This document shows positions 36,133 through 44,046 of a DNA stretch of 64,000 nt, one piece after another. The stretch's first letter is position 1; every line of letters starts with the position of its first letter. The notes below the pieces were generated by a model. It did no database searches. It had not been told where the DNA came from and saw only the letters and a list, made by a program, of their open reading frames with translations. This DNA is from CAVWDI01 sp963753725. GTDB taxonomy: Bacteria > Chloroflexota > Anaerolineae > Anaerolineales > UBA4823. The position numbers and the translations under genes are program-made. The stretch covers positions 62,001-126,000 of the forward strand of contig CAVWDI010000029.1 of the NCBI GenBank assembly GCA_963753725.1. The letters are read 5' to 3'.

Positions 36133-39100
36133 AGCCATGCCGGTTGCCGGCGGTATGCTGCGCCTGGGTGTGCCCGAGTACCGGCTTCCTACAGAGATTA
36201 TCGAGCGCGAGGTTCAGGACATCATCGATCTGGGTGTAGACCTGCGTTTGAACCACCGTATTGATGACCTGGATGCATTATTCGAGGATGGATACAGCGC
36301 GGTGCTGATCTCAGTCGGCGCCCACGAAGGTATTCGTCTGCCGATCCCAGGAGCCAGCCTGGATGGCGTACTGGTTAATACCCATTTCCTGCGTGATGTC
36401 CGCCTGGACAAGTATGCGGACTTTGCAAAAGCAGGCCAGACAGAGCCAGTTGATCTCACAGGACCAACGCTGGGGAAAAATGTACTGGTTTTGGGCGGCG
36501 GAAATGTGGCCATCGACTGCGCCCGCAGCGCGGTGCGCCTGGGCTGCCATGTACAGATGGCCTGCCTGGAAAGCCGGGAGGGCATGCCAGCTCACGGATG
36601 GGAAGTAGACGAATCCATGGAAGAAGGCATCAGCATCCACAACGATCGCTCTTTCGAACAAATCCTCAGTGATGAGAACGGCAGAGTGCGCGGCGTGGAA
36701 TGCACCATGGTTGAATCCTTCACTTTCGACGAAGGTGGGCGCTTGTTGGTTGAGAAGGTGCCTGGTTCAAAACATATAATCCCCTGCGACACGGTCATCT
36801 TTTCCGTAGGACAGCGTGCCGGTCTGGCTTTTATCCCCGATGATGCCGGGGTGGGGATCACCAACCAGCAGACCATCGCCATCAATCCAAATACATTGGC
36901 AGCCACCCGCCCGGGCGTCTTCGCAGCCGGCGACAGTGTCTCCGGAACTTCTTTCGTTATCGAAGCGGTGGACAGCGGGCACCTAGCTGCAGATTCAATC
37001 ATCCGCCATCTGCAGGGCAAGGCTTTGGAACCAGCCCCGAAACCTGACCTTCCCGTTGTGCAGATGACAAAACATGAAATCGACCAACGCATCAACTCGG
37101 GCGAAATCAAACCCCAGCCGCGGGTACAAATGCCCGAACTGGCGGTTGACAAACGTATCGACAATTTCCGCGAGGTTGAGGGTGGCTATGACGAAGAAAG
37201 CGCGCAGGCGGAAGCCGCCCGCTGCCTGGCTTGCGGCGTATGTTCAGAATGTATGAGCTGCGTTTTCGCCTGCGGACGCGATGCCATTATCCACGACGAG
37301 GTGGAAACGAACGAGACGGTCGATGTAGGCGCCATCATTCTGGCGCCCGGTTACCAGATTTACAACGCCCATTTATCCCAGGAATACGGCCTGGGACGCT
37401 ATCCAAACGTGGTTACTTCACTGCAGTACGAGCGTATGCTTTCCGCAAGCGGCCCGACCTATGGTCAAATAAAGCGTCCCTCAGACGGGGTCAACCCAAA
37501 GCGCATCGCTTTCTTGCAGTGCGTTGGCAGCCGCGATCAAGAGCACGACTACTGCTCCTCGGTATGCTGCATGTACGCCGCAAAAGAAGCCATTATGACC
37601 CTCGAACACGCCCGTACTGAAGGTCATAACGGCTCCGAAAACGGCGGGGTATCCTGCCAGGTCTTCTTTATGGATACACGTGCATACAGCAAGGGTTACG
37701 AAGAATACTACCGGCGGGCTGAAGAAAAATACGGCGTTCAATACACCCGCTGCCGCCTGAGCGATGTAAAAGAAGATCCAGACTCCCAAAACCTATTGGT
37801 GCGGTACAGCGCGCCCTACGAGGGCATGGTTGAAACAATCCATCAGGAGTTCGACCTGGTTGTACTCTCAGTCGGTATGGAGATATCCGAATCGGTTAAA
37901 GACCTGGGACGCCGGCTAGGTATCCAGCTCGATCCCTACGGTTTCTGCCACACCACGTTATTTCAACCGCTGCAGTCCAGCCGGAATGGTATCTATGTGG
38001 CGGGGCCATTCCGTGAACCAAAGGATATCCCGGAGACAGTCATCGAAGCCAGCGGCGCGGCAGCCAGCGCTGCCGAACTGCTGGCGCCTGCCCGCTACAC
38101 ACTGGCGCAGGTCGAGGAATACCCTCCCGAACGTGACGTGAGGAATGAAATGGCGCGTGTGGGGGTATTTGTATGCCACTGCGGCACTAATATCGGCGGA
38201 TATATTGATGTGCCCGGCGTGGCTGATTACGCTCGTTCGCTGCCCCACGTTGTCCACGCTGAAGACAACTTGTATACATGTTCACAGGATGCGATTGCCC
38301 ACATTATCGAGCAAATTGAAGGTTTAGAGCTTAACCGGGTCGTAGTGGCATCCTGTACCCCGCTAACCCACGAACCGCTCTTCCAGGACGCCCTGCGGCA
38401 TGCTGGATTGAACCCGCACCTTTTCGAAATGGCAAACATCCGCAACCAATGTTCCTGGGTGCACTCCGATGATAAAAGCGCGGCCACCGAAAAATCGAAA
38501 TCATTGGTCCGCATGGCAGTGGCGCGCTCGGTAAAACTCCAATCGCTGAAAGTGAGTGAAGTCCCCGTCAACAATACCGCCCTGATCATCGGCGGCGGCG
38601 CGGCTGGCATGACCGCCGCGCTTAGCCTGGCAGAACAGGGCTTCCCCGTGCACCTGGTAGAACGTGAGGACAAACTAGGCGGCAATCTGCGCTTCCTGCG
38701 CTACTTCATACCCACAAATGGAAACACAATGACCCCCCGCGAATACCTGGCGGAGATGGTTTCTAAAATCAAAGGACATCCATTAATCCAGGTACACACC
38801 AACAGCGAATTGCTTGAAACGGGAGGCTTCAAGGGTAATTTCACTTCCACACTGGTAGAAGATGGCGCATTTTGCAAGGTTGATCACGGCGCGATTATCG
38901 TCGCTACAGGCGGCGTTGAGTATAAAGGTACCGAATACGGCTGCGGTGACGACCCGCGCATTCTCACCCAGCTTGAATTTGAACAATTCCTGGCCGATGA
39001 TCAGGAAATTGGAACCTTGAGCAGCGAATTACCTGATTCGGTGGTGATGATCCAATGTGTGGGACCCGCGGAGCATTTCTGCAGCCGCATATGCTGCTCG

Positions 39101-39913
39101 ATCGCGCTGAAGAACGCCCTCAAGCTCAAGGAATTATCTCCGAATACGGATGTAACCATCCTGTACAGGGATATCCGCACCTTTGGTTTCAAAGAAAGGT
39201 TATATACCCAGGCCAGGGCGGAGGGCGTCAAGTTCATCCATTTTGATTTTGACGATAAACCACAGGTCTCCGTTAACGGAACAGACGCCAGATTGAGTGT
39301 ATCGGTTAAGGATCCCATTTTGGATCGAGAATTCGTGCTGGAACCTGATATGATCGTATTGAGCACACCGGTCGTATCGCCGCCCGGCATGCGTGAGATC
39401 GCCAAGCGCCTTAAATTGTCGATCGACATGGACGGCTTCTTCCTGGAAGCGCACGTAAAACTGCGCCCGGTCGACTTCACCACAGACGGTATATTTATGG
39501 CCGGATTAGCGCACTATCCAAAATTCCTGGATGAAACCATAGCCCAGGCTAAAGCTGCCGCTTCACGAGCCGCCATCATCCTCTCCAAGAAGACCATGCT
39601 GACCAACGCCCAGGTGGCAGTTGTCGATCCGCTGTTATGCGTCGGCTGCCTGACTTGCGTGCGCATATGCCCATACGAAGTCCCGCGGGTGAGCGTTGAT
39701 TTGACCGGTGTCGGAAATATTCTCGGGGCGGCTTACATCGAACCGGCGGTTTGTCACGGCTGCGGCTCGTGTGTTTCTGAATGTCCGGCCAGGGCTATTC
39801 AGTTGATGCACTCCACAGATGACCAGAACATGGTTAAGATTGACGCCCTGTTTGAAGTCCTAGAAGCTGAAGGTGGTTTTATACCCATCGAACAAGTCGA
39901 GATAAAGGGATGA
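36119..39913 (+). CDS. hdrA: Giant HdrA-GltD-HdrA fusion, main part
   Basis: The frame really continues from about 36010. It first finishes the GltD-like module: FAD site VAIIGAGPCGLTAAQDI, EYRLPTEIIEREVQDI, and an NAD(P)H site VLVLGGGNVAIDCARSAVRLG. HdrA sequence resumes (CGVCSECMSCVFACGRDAI, VDVGAIILAPGYQIYN). A complete second HdrA module follows (LIIGGGAAGMTAALSLAEQG), then C-terminal clusters CVGCLTCVRICP and CHGCGSCVSECP. The inserted module would give the complex its own NAD(P)H site. The stop overlaps the start of mvhD2 by four bases. The ATG at 36119 is only the first in frame, not the true start. Confidence 0.88.
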   Translation: MTVFEAMPVAGGMLRLGVPEYRLPTEIIEREVQDIIDLGVDLRLNHRIDDLDALFEDGYSAVLISVGAHEGIRLPIPGASLDGVLVNTHFLRDVRLDKYADFAKAGQTEPVDLTGPTLGKNVLVLGGGNVAIDCARSAVRLGCHVQMACLESREGMPAHGWEVDESMEEGISIHNDRSFEQILSDENGRVRGVECTMVESFTFDEGGRLLVEKVPGSKHIIPCDTVIFSVGQRAGLAFIPDDAGVGITNQQTIAINPNTLAATRPGVFAAGDSVSGTSFVIEAVDSGHLAADSIIRHLQGKALEPAPKPDLPVVQMTKHEIDQRINSGEIKPQPRVQMPELAVDKRIDNFREVEGGYDEESAQAEAARCLACGVCSECMSCVFACGRDAIIHDEVETNETVDVGAIILAPGYQIYNAHLSQEYGLGRYPNVVTSLQYERMLSASGPTYGQIKRPSDGVNPKRIAFLQCVGSRDQEHDYCSSVCCMYAAKEAIMTLEHARTEGHNGSENGGVSCQVFFMDTRAYSKGYEEYYRRAEEKYGVQYTRCRLSDVKEDPDSQNLLVRYSAPYEGMVETIHQEFDLVVLSVGMEISESVKDLGRRLGIQLDPYGFCHTTLFQPLQSSRNGIYVAGPFREPKDIPETVIEASGAAASAAELLAPARYTLAQVEEYPPERDVRNEMARVGVFVCHCGTNIGGYIDVPGVADYARSLPHVVHAEDNLYTCSQDAIAHIIEQIEGLELNRVVVASCTPLTHEPLFQDALRHAGLNPHLFEMANIRNQCSWVHSDDKSAATEKSKSLVRMAVARSVKLQSLKVSEVPVNNTALIIGGGAAGMTAALSLAEQGFPVHLVEREDKLGGNLRFLRYFIPTNGNTMTPREYLAEMVSKIKGHPLIQVHTNSELLETGGFKGNFTSTLVEDGAFCKVDHGAIIVATGGVEYKGTEYGCGDDPRILTQLEFEQFLADDQEIGTLSSELPDSVVMIQCVGPAEHFCSRICCSIALKNALKLKELSPNTDVTILYRDIRTFGFKERLYTQARAEGVKFIHFDFDDKPQVSVNGTDARLSVSVKDPILDREFVLEPDMIVLSTPVVSPPGMREIAKRLKLSIDMDGFFLEAHVKLRPVDFTTDGIFMAGLAHYPKFLDETIAQAKAAASRAAIILSKKTMLTNAQVAVVDPLLCVGCLTCVRICPYEVPRVSVDLTGVGNILGAAYIEPAVCHGCGSCVSECPARAIQLMHSTDDQNMVKIDALFEVLEAEGGFIPIEQVEIKG

Positions 39914-40332
39914 GCGGAGATAATTCAAATCCTGAAATCGTTGCATTCTGCTGCCATTACTGCGCATACGCGGCTGCGGACCTGGCAGGCTCGATGCGGC
40001 TCGATTACCCGACCTCAATTAAAGTGTTCGAGCTGCCGTGCTCCGGCAAGCTGGATGTGCTTTACGTATTGAGAGCATTCGAGGACGGCGCCGACGGCGT
40101 AATGGTAGCGGGTTGACTGGAAGGCGACTGCCATTACCTGGACGGTAATGCCAATGCAAAGCGCAGGGTGGCAAGAGTAGCCGAGTTGCTTAACCAGATC
40201 GGCCTTGAACCGGAACGGGTTCGCATGTTCAATATTTCAGCTGCTATGGCCGGCGAATTTGTGGAAGCTGCAAAGCAGATGACAAGCACGATTGATGACC
40301 TGGGACCTAACCCGCTCAGGATGATTGAATGA
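39910..40332 (+). CDS. mvhD: Second MvhD subunit, predicted selenoprotein (in-frame TGA at codon 69)
   Basis: The frame runs 140 codons if the TGA at 40114-40116 is read through. It encodes FCCHYCAYAAADLAG, ELPCSGKLDVLYVLRAFEDGADGV, then VAG-U-LEGDCHYLDGN, and a normal MvhD C-terminus ending LGPNPLRMIE. In the first mvhD of the operon the aligned residue is Cys (VAC-PIGNCHH). A hairpin of SECIS type begins 15 bases after the TGA. Sec-containing MvhD homologues (VhuD) are known in methanogens. Its ATG overlaps the HdrA stop. Without Sec insertion only a useless 68-residue stub would form. Confidence 0.82.
40132..40150 (+). promoter_or_regulatory. Bacterial SECIS-like hairpin
   Basis: CATTACC (40132-40138), loop TGGAC and GGTAATG (40144-40150) form a perfect 7-bp stem. 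The loop starts 23 bases after the TGA codon and has G at its second position. Both match the published bacterial SECIS pattern of a short stem-loop 16-37 bases downstream with a G in the first two loop bases. Confidence 0.65.
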
Positions 40333-40401
40333 GGTATTAATCTATTTTTTGTGTAATTATCTGAGAATAAATTTGGAAAAAATAAGCATGGAGGTGGTCC
40401 T

Positions 40402-41086
40402 ATGATCATCGCTGAACAAAAATCATTAGAAGAACTAAAAACGCTGATCGCTGATTTCGGAGAAAGTGCTGGTCGTCGGCTGCGGTACCTGTGTAACGGT
40501 GTGTTTCGCGGGCGGCGCGCGTGAAGCCGCCATCGTCGCTTCATCGCTGCGCATGTCGACCAAGCTGGATGGCAACAATAAACAGATAAGCGATGTAACT
40601 GTCCAGCGTCAGTGCGAATGGGAATACCTGGATCAAATCGCCGAACAGGTGGCGGACGTTGATGTGGTGCTCTCATTGGGCTGCGGTATTGGCGTCCAGG
40701 CAATCGCAGAACATTTTCCGGACAGCTGGGTGGTACCCGGATTAAACACTTCCTTTTTGGGCATTCCCAGCGAACAGGGTGTTTGGGAGGAGCGCTGTGC
40801 AGCCTGCGGTGACTGCATTTTAGGTCTGACCGGCGGTATCTGTCCGATCGCCCGCTGCTCCAAGTCGCTTCTCAACGGTCCTTGCGGTGGTTCGGAAGAC
40901 GGGCACTGCGAGATCGACCCGGATACGCCCTGTGCCTGGCAGTTGATCTACGACCGTCTGAAGAGTAAGGATAAACTGCATGTCCTGCTCGAATTGCAGC
41001 CCCCCAAGAACTGGAGCACTTCGCGCGACGGTGGACCGCGTAAAATTGTACGTGAGGATTTGCGCTTATTGGAAGAGGAGGAATAG
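40402..41086 (+). CDS. metV: MetV-type zinc/iron-sulfur subunit of methylene-THF reductase (frameshifted near the start)
   Basis: The N-terminus MIIAEQKSLEELKTLIADFGE starts at ATG 40402. The frame then shifts by +1 about 40462-40466 (GGAGAAAGTG) to VLVVGCGTCVTVCFAGGAREAAIVAS. From GTG 40466 it is open to 41086, with ERCAACGDCILGLTGGICP, SLLNGPCGGSEDGHCEI and CAWQLIYDRLK, the Cys motifs of MetV. In Moorella-type complexes MetV links MetF to the Hdr module. One extra or two missing bases in the A-run explain the break. Four bases separate it from metF. Confidence 0.85.
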
Positions 41087-41089
41087 GTC

Positions 41090-42121
41090 ATGGATGCCCA
41101 AATAATAGCAGAAGATAAAGAACGCACCAACGGCTACCTGTCTGGTTCAAACCTGGAAAAAATGCTACGCGCTGGACACTTCGTCGTGACCGGCGAGCTC
41201 GGACCTCCCCAGAGCGCGGATGGCGTGGTGATCCGTGAAAAAGCGGCTCTTTTGAAGGGTTTCTGCGATGCGGTTAACATCACCGATAACCAGACCGCCA
41301 TCGTACGCATGTCCAGCATCGGCGCCGGCACCATCGTTGTCCAGGAAGGGCTCGAACCGGTCATCCAGATGACCTGTCGCGACCGCAACCGCCTGGCTAT
41401 CCAGAGCGACCTGCTGGGCGCCCACGCCTTGGGTATGCGCAACCTGCTCTGCCTTACAGGCGATCACCAGTCCTTCGGCAATCACCCCAACTCGAAGAAC
41501 GTGTTTGACCTCGATTCTGTACAGCTGCTGAAGCTGGTCACGGATATGCGCGATGACCGCATCTTCGAATGCGGGGAAGCGTTTAAGGGTATCGAACCGC
41601 GTTTCTTCATCGGCGCGGCTGCAGCGCCATTCGCCGACCCGATCGATTTCCGACCATACCGCCTGGCGAAAAAAGTCAAAGCGGGAGCTAATTTTATCCA
41701 GACACAGCTCGTCTATGATGTGGAAGCATTCAGCCGCTACATGGAAAAAGTGCGCGAATTAGAACTGCACGATAAGACCTACATCCTGGCTGGCGTGGGT
41801 CCGCTGAAAAGTCCCGGCATGGCGCGCTATATGAAGAACAGCGTCCCCGGCATCCTGGTCCCGGACGAAATCATCGCCCGTATGAACGAAGCCGGAGCGC
41901 CCTGGAAAGGCAAGAAGAAGGAAGAACTGACCAAAGAGGATAAAAAAGCCCGCTCTACTGCCTGGAAAGAGCAGGGTATAAAAATATGCATCGATCTTAT
42001 CCAGAACCTGCGCGAGATTGAGGGCGTGGCCGGGGTGCATATCATGGCCATCGAATGGGAAGAAGCTGTCAAACCGATCGTTGAAGGCGCTGGGTTATAC
42101 CCACGCCCCCATGTTGACTAG
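41090..42121 (+). CDS. metF: 5,10-methylenetetrahydrofolate reductase
   Basis: This 343-residue MTHFR-family TIM barrel has VTGELGPPQSADGV, VNITDNQTAIVRMSSIG, QMTCRDRNRLAIQSDLLGAHALG, LCLTGDH, and FIQTQLVYDVEAF. The enzyme reduces methylene-THF to methyl-THF in the methyl branch of the Wood-Ljungdahl pathway. An insertion of about 25 Lys/Glu-rich residues (KGKKKEELTKEDKKARST) sits before the last helices. Its place between metV and hdrCB argues for a MetVF-Hdr complex instead of a stand-alone NADH enzyme. Confidence 0.92.
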   Translation: MDAQIIAEDKERTNGYLSGSNLEKMLRAGHFVVTGELGPPQSADGVVIREKAALLKGFCDAVNITDNQTAIVRMSSIGAGTIVVQEGLEPVIQMTCRDRNRLAIQSDLLGAHALGMRNLLCLTGDHQSFGNHPNSKNVFDLDSVQLLKLVTDMRDDRIFECGEAFKGIEPRFFIGAAAAPFADPIDFRPYRLAKKVKAGANFIQTQLVYDVEAFSRYMEKVRELELHDKTYILAGVGPLKSPGMARYMKNSVPGILVPDEIIARMNEAGAPWKGKKKEELTKEDKKARSTAWKEQGIKICIDLIQNLREIEGVAGVHIMAIEWEEAVKPIVEGAGLYPRPHVD

Positions 42122-42196
42122 CCTTCTACTGCAAAGGTTTAATTTTATTGGTATTTAAAGATTACGTAAAACTGCCTCATCGATAGGAGACGGTAT

Positions 42197-43618
42197 ATGA
42201 ATGAAGAGTTAAAACAGGGTACAAAGACCACCACCATTAATTCCGAGCTGGCCCAGCGCATTCAGGACGAACTTGGGCAAAACGTTTATTTATGCTACCA
42301 GTGCGTCAAGTGTTCCAGCGGTTGTCCGGTGGTGGAATTTTTCGATTGGCAGCCGAACCAGATCATGCGCGCCCTGCAGCTCGGCCAGAAGGATATCGCT
42401 CTGGAATCGCAAACCCCCTGGTTGTGCGCATCATGCCAAACCTGCACGACCCGCTGTCCGCAGGACCTGGATATCGCCGGCATTATGGATTTCTTGACGC
42501 GTGAAGCTTTAGAGAATGGTATAAAACCTCCGGTCAGCGAGGTGAAGGTATTCAATGACGCCTTTATGCGCGAGGTGCGTTTGTGGGGCAGATCATACGA
42601 GCCGGGGTTAATGGCCGAGATCGGTCTGCACAATCCGCGTGCGATGCTGGAAGATGTTGGTCTTTATACCCGCATGCTGAAAAAGCTGAAAGTGGGATTC
42701 ATACCCAGTATTGGCCGCCCGCCGCGAAAAGTTAAACGCGTCCCCGGCGCATCCAAGGCGGTCGCCTATTATCCTGGCTGCTCGCTGGATACCACCGCCA
42801 CGGAATTCAACGATTCAGCCAAAGCGGTGTGTGAAGCCCTTGACCTTAATCTGATTGAACCGCACGGCTGGGTATGCTGCGGCAGCAGCGCCGCCCACCG
42901 CTCCGATCCACAGGCCGCCTTAAAACTTCCGGTTGAGAACTTAGCCCTGATCGAACAGAGCGGTTTCAACGAAGTGACCATGCCCTGCGCAGCTTGTTTC
43001 AACCGCCACAAGGCCGCCCAATATGAAATCCACCACGATGAAAGTCACTGGCAGGAAATGGACGAGCAGTTAGGGTTCCACTTCCAGGACTCTGTTGAAG
43101 TAAACACACTGGTCGAAACCATCAACAAACACGTCAGCAGTGAGAAAATCGCCGCCAAAGTGAAGAAATCCCTGGAAAACTTGCGGGTGGTCTGTTACTA
43201 CGGCTGCCTGCTTACCCGGCCTCCCCAGGTTACCCAGGCGGAAAATCCTGAAAATCCGACCGACATGGACGAACTGGTTTCCAGCCTGGGCGCGGAAGTG
43301 GTGGACTGGTCTTATAAAACCTGCTGCTGCGGAGCGGCGCACTCCCTGACCAGACCGGATATCGTCATCAAACTGAGCGGTAACCTGGTGCGTGAAGCCC
43401 GTAAAGCAGGCGCGGATGTAATCGCAGTCGCCTGCCCGTTGTGCCACATGAATCTGGATGCACGCCAGTTCCAGATGGAGGTGGATGAGCCCATGCCAAT
43501 CCTGTTTTTCACCCAGTTGATGGCGCTGGCGCTTGGGCTGCCGGAAAAAGAAGCCGTCTTACACAAGAACCTGGTTGACCCACGCCCTCTTTTGAAAGAA
43601 AAGGGGATCATTAACTAA
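42197..43618 (+). CDS. hdrCB: HdrC-HdrB fusion protein
   Basis: This 473-residue fusion starts with HdrC (residues 1-120: CYQCVKCSSGCP and CASCQTCTTRCP, two [4Fe-4S] clusters) and continues as HdrB. HdrB has its two CCG motifs: YPGCSLD...CCGSSAAHR...CAAC and YYGCLLTRPP...CCCGAAHS...CPLC, which bind non-cubane clusters. In methanogens HdrB reduces heterodisulfide; beside metVF it more likely feeds electrons to MetV. A strong terminator follows 35 bases after the stop. Confidence 0.9.
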   Translation: MNEELKQGTKTTTINSELAQRIQDELGQNVYLCYQCVKCSSGCPVVEFFDWQPNQIMRALQLGQKDIALESQTPWLCASCQTCTTRCPQDLDIAGIMDFLTREALENGIKPPVSEVKVFNDAFMREVRLWGRSYEPGLMAEIGLHNPRAMLEDVGLYTRMLKKLKVGFIPSIGRPPRKVKRVPGASKAVAYYPGCSLDTTATEFNDSAKAVCEALDLNLIEPHGWVCCGSSAAHRSDPQAALKLPVENLALIEQSGFNEVTMPCAACFNRHKAAQYEIHHDESHWQEMDEQLGFHFQDSVEVNTLVETINKHVSSEKIAAKVKKSLENLRVVCYYGCLLTRPPQVTQAENPENPTDMDELVSSLGAEVVDWSYKTCCCGAAHSLTRPDIVIKLSGNLVREARKAGADVIAVACPLCHMNLDARQFQMEVDEPMPILFFTQLMALALGLPEKEAVLHKNLVDPRPLLKEKGIIN

Positions 43619-43653
43619 TTTTTTTCTCTGATCAAAACACTACAATTTTCACT

Positions 43654-43685
43654 CCGCCTGGATATGATATCCAGGCGGTTTTTTC
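43654..43685 (+). terminator. Terminator of the hdr/met operon
   Basis: CCGCCTGGATAT and ATATCCAGGCGG (43654-43678) form an almost perfect palindromic stem directly followed by TTTTTTC. This ends the 12-kb operon. Confidence 0.85.
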
Positions 43686-43724
43686 TTTGTGGAGAGTGGG
43701 AAGCCCCCTCCATTTTAGCCTAGA

Positions 43725-43763
43725 ATAAGACCTCACAGATCTCGGAGACCTGTGAGGTCTTAT
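43725..43763. repeat. Perfect 14-bp inverted repeat hairpin
   Basis: ATAAGACCTCACAG (43725-43738) and CTGTGAGGTCTTAT (43750-43763) are exact complements, and the loop can extend the pairing (TCT/AGA). It resembles REP-type dispersed intergenic hairpins. No further copy was seen in this window. Confidence 0.6.
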
Positions 43764-43867
43764 GATTGATATAGACAGCATTTGGAACCCGGGAAAGATC
43801 AAGACCAGCTAAAGGCTGCGATCCGTTGCTATAGTATGTGTATAAATTCGGCTGGATATCAACAAAA

Positions 43868-43914
43868 AAAGCGGACTTTACTCCCTCAAAAAATTCGAGA
43901 GAAAAGTCCGCTTT
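43868..43914. terminator. Long inverted repeat with A/T flanks, terminator-like
   Basis: AAAGCGGACTTT (43868-43879) and AAAGTCCGCTTT (43903-43914) pair perfectly over 12 bases. The poly-A start makes it terminator-like on the minus strand, downstream of the DUF3179 gene. The remaining gap sequence to 44046 holds nothing recognised. Confidence 0.5.
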
Positions 43915-44046
43915 GCATTCCTGGCAATTTGCAGTACAGGTTTTAATCCTCCAAAGGGGGGCATCCCTGCCTGCGGGAGAATTTAATAAGCGCCAGTCAC
44001 AATGGATGACAAGGACTTATTTAATGGTTCGCTGAGTAACAAACCA

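Noticed and set aside
36060..36140. Programmed ribosomal frameshift in the giant hdrA
   Set aside because: No slippery heptamer or strong downstream structure is evident, and similar one-base indels occur in several unrelated genes of the window.
40114..40116. TGA in mvhD2 as an ordinary stop or frameshift artefact
   Set aside because: The reading frame does not change across it, the downstream half is normal MvhD and the codon aligns with Cys in the paralogue.
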